Assembly: GCA_036971615.1 (NCBI GenBank)
Contig: JAYKKR010000005.1
Coordinates: 310,001 to 374,000 of the forward strand
DNA length: 64,000 bases
Reading direction: 5' to 3'
DNA from: Amyloporia xantha
Taxonomy: Eukaryota > Basidiomycota > Agaricomycetes > Polyporales > Adustoporiaceae
The notes beneath the pieces were generated by a model. It searched no databases, had not been told where the DNA came from, and worked only from the letters and a program-made list of their open reading frames with translations. The position numbers were made by a program, and so were the translations under genes. Position 1 is the stretch's first letter. Each line of letters begins with the position of its first letter. This document shows positions 57,175 through 64,000 of this stretch, piece by piece.

Positions 57175-60170
57175 CTACAAGGGCTCTGCCTTCCTCCGTC
57201 TTAACTCCCGCTCCACATCGTCGCCCTCGACCGTGTAAGTACGCACAGGTTGGCTAGTGTGTTCTGTAAAATGCTCCCGTAAGCGATGATTGACCTGTCG
57301 TTGTACCTGTGGATAGAGCGATGATCAGCCACGCATAGAAATGTTCGCCTCTTGGACTCACTTCGTTGCCGAGGGTTTTGGTGACCTGGAAGAGAGGCCC
57401 AACCATGCCTAACTGAACGGTGATGTATCTGCAACGGCTTATCAGCGTTGGGATAGCTAGTAGAGAAAAAACACAACGCACGCGCCACCAATCAGGCAGA
57501 TGAGCATTACAAAGTAGAGGGGGTTGAAGAGGACGACCATGGCTTCGTTCCAGCCCAAGACGACGAGCACAATATACATCCAGTAGGGTATCTGCGCAAC
57601 GCTGGAAACCGTGCTGCGCTTTGCCTCGACGTAGTATGCATCGGCGTCCCGCCTGAACCGCGTCATCAAGTCAAGGATCTTCGTCTCTGTGAAGAGACTG
57701 AGGGTAGCAGGGAAGTCGAACTCGTCCGCTCCGGAGAGGGAATCTGACGTCTCGGACGGCAGGGTATATTCCAGAGAAGGGTCGACTGGTTGGACCTTGG
57801 AGTACAGTGGGATGATCTCAAGAGTCTGACCAGAAAAGCATCAGCAACCAATGAATAGGCCATGAGGAAGAGAAACATGCCTGATCCCTCGCGATTTTGA
57901 ATGCACCATCAATGTCGTCTCCGGGTCTCCATACCCGGGGAACGCCATGCTCATCATACCGGAAGCGCTCCTCGAAATGCGCACGTAACTTGGTCAAGAA
58001 CGCTGCATCTGTGATCTGCTCATCGATCTTCGCTCGCAGCGCCAACCACGCTCGTTTCCGCAGAGTGGCCAGAGATGTCGCATTTTCCTCATCTGTGCAG
58101 TTGAAGCCTATTGAACGATCGCGATTAGTACGTGTATCACAAAGATCCGTGATAGGTTATCTGAGCACGAACTCTTAGCTTTGGTAAGATATAACGACTC
58201 CGATTTCTGAAGCGTTTCACGGAACACAGTCAACACCTTGTCCCACATGTCCGGTTCGGGTTTGTTCAGATAGAGTTCCACAGGTTCTGATATCTGTTTC
58301 TTGAAGTTACGCTATAGGATGGGCGACAATCAGCACGATACTCTCGACGTGACACAAGGGAAAACTAACCTCGATAATATTAACCATCTTTTTCGTTTCG
58401 TCCCTCCTGCACTGGTCCGCTACGCTGCGCACCTCTTCCTGCAACAAACCTGCCTCGTCCTCGTAGCTCCAATCTGTGCCCTCCACCAGTGCCTCCTGAG
58501 CGCCCTCTAAGAACCGCTTCTCACATCGTTCCCGCGCCGCGGCAACAACATCTGCGAAGTTATATCCCTCCCCGCGCATGCCGTCCATCATCTCGCTCTT
58601 GAATGTGACGAGACATGCTTTATGCAGGTTCTTGAGCTGCCCCAGGAAGAGTGGCGACAGCGTCGAGTCCAGTACCGAGACGAGGTCTGCACGCTTCCGC
58701 TTATAGACGCCCTGGTGGTATCTCGACGCGTCGCGGTCATAACGCGCTAGTGAAGAGGTGCTCATTAGATTTCAGAAGACTTCTCTGGAGAGACTCGAAA
58801 TCACCTAGTGCTCCAGACCGCCAGCTTCGCATCATACTACCAAGGCCCTCTACCACCTTCCCAGATTCGATAGGCCGCCGTTGTGGTTTGGCCTGCTCGT
58901 TGAAATCCGCGAGTGCAGCCGTCGAGATCTCATCACAACGGAACTGCGCCAGCAATTCTTGTTGTGTGGGAAGATCTAGGTCCTTGTTTGTCTGCACTTG
59001 TTCCTGCATGATCGAGCTTTCAGTAAAGGAGCACCGCAAGATGACACGACAAAGGTACGCACCCAAATGCCCTCCATATAAAACGCAACACCATCTGCAG
59101 GAATTCGCTTGTGGTATGCTGGCTTGAATACGTTGTCCTCGCGCGACTTGTCCACAAACCGCTTCCGCAGCTCCTGTACCTCTGCCTCAAATTTGTCCGC
59201 CGCGAGCACTTTATGAGGCAGCGCAGCGAACGAGAGGTCAAAGTAGTCAGAGAGCTGACGATCCTGCAGTTCTGGTGGCTTCGACAGCGACTCCCAGATC
59301 TTCTGCATGTCCGCTGTGAGCGTCGCCTTCAGGTTGGCGAGAGGCGTGGTCCCAATGTGGTCTCGGATCACGAACAGGAGCAGAGTACGCTGGTTGCGGC
59401 TAAATAAAAGTAAGTACAAGCAATGCAAGAATACCGGGCAACGTACCCGTCCGCTGTCTTCTTGCCGAACAGACCGAGGTTCACCTCGAAGACGGTCTTC
59501 AGCAGACCCATGTTCGCGCCCTGGTACAGACCGACTTGGTGTTCCCAGAGGTTGACGATGAGCACTTCTGATGAGGCGAGAGAGAATAGGGCTGATTTGC
59601 GTTCGAAGTCCTAATTCCTGTTGAGAGTCCGAATACGTCATAGAGGCATGGACAACATACCTGGTCCTCTCCGCGTTCTCGCCCATCCGTACCCTCAACG
59701 TCCATCACCATGACATTCATACCCTTCGCTCTGCACATCCAGATACCTATAATAGAATTAGAACACTATAGTTGAGCGCTAGAATGCACCACGTACCCTT
59801 CGTGGTCTGCTGCCGTCTTGTCTCGTCCATGACGTCGAAATTAGTGCCGAAAAGTCGATTGAGCAAAGTACCTATGTCGTGTTTATGGTTAGACATGGGA
59901 ATACTACGAGAACATGCACACTGACTTTTCCCTGTCGACTGCGACCCGAAGACTGCGACGATGTCATAGTCGAATCCTGCATTCTGCAGTCCCCAGCGTT
60001 GCACCTGAGCTGTCAACTCAGGCCTAGCAAGAAATGAGTATCTCGAGGTATGAAGCGCATGCGGTGAACGACACCCACGTAAACTGCTTCTCGTCGTTGA
60101 TAACTTGTACTCGTTCATAGCTCGGCTCCTTCAAAGTCGTGTCTCCATTACTATAATGTCCGTTCATCAT
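57175..60170 (-). CDS. SEY1: SEY1, dynamin-like GTPase of the RHD3 family
   Basis: Mediates homotypic fusion of ER tubules. The GTPase domain shows P-loop GSQSTGKS, then [20 protein letters not shown], switch motif [18 protein letters not shown], the [19 protein letters not shown] segment and [13 protein letters not shown]. The helical middle domain follows ([57 protein letters not shown]). Near the end lies a membrane hairpin ([36 protein letters not shown]) and a C-terminal tail with amphipathic character ([18 protein letters not shown]) ending at TAG 57175. Two adjacent ATGs open the frame; 60170 is the first. About twelve introns; not every junction was phased. Intact by reading. Confidence 0.92.
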
Positions 60171-60590
60171 GTCCGCGGGTGGACGTGACCGAGTGCGTAA
60201 AGAATGGTGGTCTTGACTCTTCTTGTATGGATGCTGGGGGTGAAATAATGTCGTGGTATGAGGAAGGAGGGTGGTGCAGCCGTCAGTGGTTGCCTGTCGC
60301 TGCCAGCCTGTTCCAATGGGTCTCCCGCCTGTAGGGAGCTCGGGGATTGCCGGCGTTGGGTGCACCTCCAGCGACGCAATGCAGTGGCAGGCTGGGCCTG
60401 GCTGGCAGCTGACCCTCACAAGTCTACTTACGGATCCTATATTATGGCTGCACTTCCTTCTTCTCACATTCCGTCAGCGGAGGTAAACGCCGAAAGGGGT
60501 CTGACCGCTGGCAACGCTCTCGAGTCCTCTTTGTTGTGTTCGTGACAGCCTTGAGGCGAACTGTACCAAGACTTCGCATTCGTCGCAGCC
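60171..60590. promoter_or_regulatory. divergent promoter region of SEY1 and acetoacetyl-CoA synthetase
   Basis: 420 bp between start codons of two head-to-head genes. No TATA box is evident. Shared control is possible but inferred only from the spacing. Confidence 0.4.
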
Positions 60591-63390
60591 ATGGAGTCCC
60601 ATTTCGCTCATTCTAAGCTAATCTGGCGTCCAGCGAATCCATCTCGTACGTCTCTGGATGCGTTTCGTCGTATGGTTAATCGCAAGCATAATCTAAGCCT
60701 GAGTACGTCTGATAATTTGCCTTGACGGTGGTATCGTCCCGGTATCCTCAACTTGGCAAACAGGGGATTACCATGACCTGCATAAATACTCTGTAGAGGA
60801 CCACGGATTTTGGCTAGATGTCTGGGAGTTTATTGGCATCATATATTCCGTGCCTCCATCCAAGGTCGGCCGTGTTGAGAGTTCTTTGCTTACGCTCCCA
60901 CTCAATCTGCAAGGCGTTTATAGATTTTAGAAGATGGACGCATGAAGGAGCTTCCTACTTGGTTCCCTGGCGCGAGGCTCAACTACGCAGAGAACCTATT
61001 GTACCAGAAACGACGATAGCATTGCATGTACGGCCGCTAGAGAGACTGGCACCGTATCACATTATACCTTTCGCCAGTTGAGAGACCTTGTCAAAAATAT
61101 GGCTGCTGCTCTGATCGTGAATGGTGTCGGTATCGGCGACAGAGTGGCAGGTAAAGATCCATATTGATATAATTCATGGTCCAGCTTTGATGACCGCCCT
61201 CTTAGCTATCGTAACAAACTCAATACATGCCGTGGTATTGGCTCTGGCATCAGCAAGCATAGGCGCGATCTTTTCCAGTACTGCTACTGACATGGGCACC
61301 CAGGTGCGAGAATCAGGAGCTGGATTAATTTCTCTCCTGTGCTCATCAATGTGCTTCTGCTGCAGGGAATTCTTGATCGGTATCAGCAGATTCAACCTAA
61401 AGTAATCTTCTCAGAGATTGAAGTCACCTGGCTTGGCAAGGCGATCGACCTGGTCCCCAAAATAACCGAAGTTGCACGAAGTCTCACCTCTTATGGCCTC
61501 CAACAAGTCATTCTGCTTCCCAGTGCCAGAAGTAGGAAGGAGATGTCTGCAGCTGAGACGACGCATATTCCCAAGAGGTAGCTTGTCTCGCCGAGTCTGC
61601 AAGTTGCATCACGCCTTACGCGATTGGCTCTCATCCAGTGTCTCGCTGTCTACATTCCTCGCCTCTGGGGACGGTCGAGAGCTCAGATTTGCACAACTGC
61701 CTTTCAACCACCCACTTTTCATTTTATACTCTTCGGGGACCACAGGACCGCCGAAATGCATCATCCACACGGCTGGGGTACTGTACATTCCATGTCTCAA
61801 ACACTGGACCTCCCTCTTACTTCGCATCTTCCAGGGCGTGTTATTGCAATCCAAGAAGGATCTCCGTTTATCGATGAGCATGAACAGCGATGATACCTAT
61901 TTTCAATACACGACAGTAAGTCGCGGTCAGGTCCACTTTGTAATGCCACGTTCTGAATATTACCGCGGCATCAAAGACTGGCTGGATGATGTGGCCGTAT
62001 ATGTTACACGGTCTTGCATGTGGTAGTCGTATTATCGTCTACGACGGCTCGCCGTTCTATCCGGATGTCCAGCACTTCCTACGATTCCTCAGTGCCGAAG
62101 GGTGAGTAGTTTCCCATGTGACTCGTTATACGGGCCTGTAACGTTCCTCAGAGTAACCGTCTTCGGCACGAGCGCCCGTTTCCTCAGCGAAGTGCAAGGA
62201 CAAGGCATTCAACCTTGTATGCATCCGTATCGGGCAAATTTCTGGCCCCGCGCTAACTGTTATTGCAGCCCAAATAGCATCATTTGATGCACTGAGAGTC
62301 ATATCCTCAACGGGATCTGTCTTGACACCACCCATGTTCGAGTGGACTCAGCAAGCTTTCAATCCGGATATTCACCTTCTATCTGTGTCCGGTGGCACTG
62401 ATATCTGCGGTGCATGTGAGTCGCGTTGCCTTTCCGTTCTATCCCAATGAGTGTCCTCATCGTTGCTACTCATGTAGTCGTAGGAGGGGTTTCCACCCTG
62501 CCTGTTTATGCGGGAGGTATGTGATACGCCTGCCTATAATATGACGTATCTAGTTGACCATGGCTGTTCACACCTTCCCCAGAAATTCAGGGCAAACTCC
62601 TGGGCATGAAAGTTGAGATATTTGACCCGGATGGTAAAAATGTTGAAGATGCGGGCATGCCCGGTGAGCTGGTTTGCACCAGACCCCATCCATCGCTCCC
62701 GCTCGGATTCTGGGGCGACGAGTCGGGCGCGAAAGTGAGAAAGGCATATTTCGAGCGATACCCGGGCGTTTGGCAGCAGGGCGATTTTATCGTGAAGAAT
62801 ACCGCGACCCGTGGTCTCATGATACTGGGACGCAGGTACGTGCGGTAACGTCGGTCGTATTCTCGCGTTGACGTATTCGGCTTAGTGATGGCGTGCTGAA
62901 CCCGAGCGGTGTCCGGTTCGGTTCTGCCGAAATCTACTCCGTGCTCGAGGCTTTCTCTGACGCTATTGATGACTCGCTTTGTATCGGTCAACGCCGCCCA
63001 GAAGACCGGGATGAGCGCGTGCTCTTGTTTCTCAAGATGCGCCCAGGACATGCTTTCACGGAGGTCTTAGTTGATAACATACGATCTTCCATTCGAAAAG
63101 CTCTCAGTCCAAGGCATGTACCGGCACATATATTCGAAGTCGAAGAGATTCCTGTCCGTCCCCTTTCGTTATGTTGCACCGCCTAGCTCATTGATCATTT
63201 GACTGCGGTTTAGTACACCGTCAACGGCAAGAAAATCGAAATTGCCGTGAAGCAAATCGTATCTGGCTCGAATCTCAAGCCAAGTGGAACGGTTGCAAAT
63301 CCTGATTCTCTCAAGTTGTATTACAAGTTCCGAGACCTCGAAAAGCTTGTCAATACAAAGGGCAAAGGAATGACTAGGGCCAAACTATGA
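60591..63390 (+). CDS. AACS: acetoacetyl-CoA synthetase, with an apparent 1-base frameshift
   Basis: Ligates acetoacetate to CoA with ATP, in the ANL superfamily. N-terminus ESHFAHSKLIWRPANPSRTS, then DHGFWLDVWEFIGIIYSVPP, ELPTWFPGARLNYAENLLY. AMP-binding loop YSSGTTGPPKCIIHTAGG; later GWMMWPYMLHGLACGSRIIV, the A5-like SVSGGTDICGA, the hinge region GDFIVKNTATRGLMILGRSD, GVLNPSGVRFGSAEIYSVLE and the tail TVNGKKIEIAVKQIVSG containing the conserved lysine. All exons occur in order and the junctions checked agree. After NLLY (about 61003) the frame is lost: the homologous continuation RNDDSIACTAARETGT lies in the +1 frame, and removing one C of the CC at 61004-61005 joins them. No intron fits. 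So this is either a pseudogenising mutation or a base error. Confidence 0.85.
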
Positions 63391-63638
63391 CACCTGTGCG
63401 TGGTTGCGTACCGATACTAGATGGGTACTGGTTTTGACTGCAGGTTTCAGTATCTTTGTAGCATGTACAGATCGATACGGTCTAGAATTCAACCAAATGT
63501 TCATGATTGCCAGATAAGTGGAGTATATACAACGAGCCTTGCACACGAGTGCATAAATGAGCCTCAACAGTGTGTTCGCATTTCTCGTATATATACGACC
63601 GTACACAGGTAAGGTCTTGCATGAAAATCAGAAGACCT

Positions 63639-64000
63639 CTACAATCCCAGATCGAGCTCCACCTGAACCGGGGGTCAGCTAGCTGTCGTATGACGAATGT
63701 TGTGCCCCACTCACCTTGTCGACAGCATCCTTGATCATTAGTGCTAGACGATCACTGAACTCCGTTAACTGATCAACCACTACTGGACCGCAGGTAGGGC
63801 AGCTACCGGCCGTGCGTAATGCGGGTAGCTGGATGGTATGTTTATTTACGTTCATCCCTAAGGGCTCGTTCTCGAGGGCTGCAGTCGCCTGCTGCATGTA
63901 GTCCGTCCACCAGCGTGCTGGAAACCGTTGACGTGGTCCCTTCTTCGACTGTTCCATAACGCAGACCGTGCCTCTATCACACTTACACTCTCTCATCCAC
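63639..64000 (-). CDS. partial gene, unknown protein with zinc-finger-like cysteines
   Basis: C-terminal part of a gene that continues past the window edge. The last exon is short (VELDLGL, stop at 63639-63641); the preceding exon ends around KDAVDKV. Visible segments are ECKCDRGTVCVMEQSKKGPR, RWWTDYMQQATAALENEPLG and LRTAGSCPTCGPVVVDQLTE. The C-x-C and CPTC pairs might bind a metal. Several basidiomycete BTB-domain proteins end in a similar cysteine- and tryptophan-rich region, but the part that would decide this is outside the window. Confidence 0.5.

Noticed and set aside
63639..64000. Calling the partial gene a BTB-domain protein
   Set aside because: The C-terminal Cys/Trp pattern is only suggestive, and the BTB part, if any, is outside the window.

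Overview
The window is nuclear DNA of a filamentous basidiomycete, most likely an Agaricomycete. Genes are split by many short GT-AG introns (about 50-65 bp). Conserved proteins (RSE1/SF3B3, TOP3, UTP25, SEY1, AFG1-like ATPase) have fungal character, and there are HAM1-like and Dal5-type MFS genes typical of such genomes. Exon coordinates below come from reading splice sites by eye and checking phase; where this was not done end to end the entry says so. Layout: 0.4-2.5 kb holds two tandem glyoxalase I genes. 2.7-6.2 kb holds a HAM1-like lipid-binding-fold gene whose first exon is split by a 501-bp terminal-inverted-repeat element with a 9-bp target duplication; removing the element and one duplication restores an uninterrupted 914-codon frame. 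6.2-20.8 kb is an accessory block: five tandem minus-strand copies (A-E) of an intron-rich orphan gene family I do not recognise, each behind a shared promoter motif, with signs of block duplication, gene loss and decay. 20.9-23.1 kb holds two tandem OsmC/Ohr peroxidase genes. 23.5-32.4 kb holds RSE1 and TOP3, divergently transcribed. 33.2-45.5 kb holds two paralogous two-TM membrane-protein genes on opposite strands, each followed by a similar hairpin, with a tRNA-Val(AAC), UTP25 and an MFS transporter between them. 45.5-49 kb is gene-poor. 49.0-55.8 kb holds an alpha-crystallin-domain protein and an AFG1-like ATPase, convergent. 56.8-64 kb holds a second tRNA-Val(AAC), SEY1, an acetoacetyl-CoA synthetase gene with an apparent 1-base frameshift, and a partial gene at the edge. 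Functionally the window mixes housekeeping genes (splicing, topoisomerase, ribosome biogenesis, ER membrane fusion, mitochondrial quality control) with two duplicated detoxification pairs (methylglyoxal and organic peroxides). The parts that look new are the five-copy orphan family with its conserved promoter, and the paralogous hairpin pair, which differs by paired substitutions as a conserved RNA structure would.
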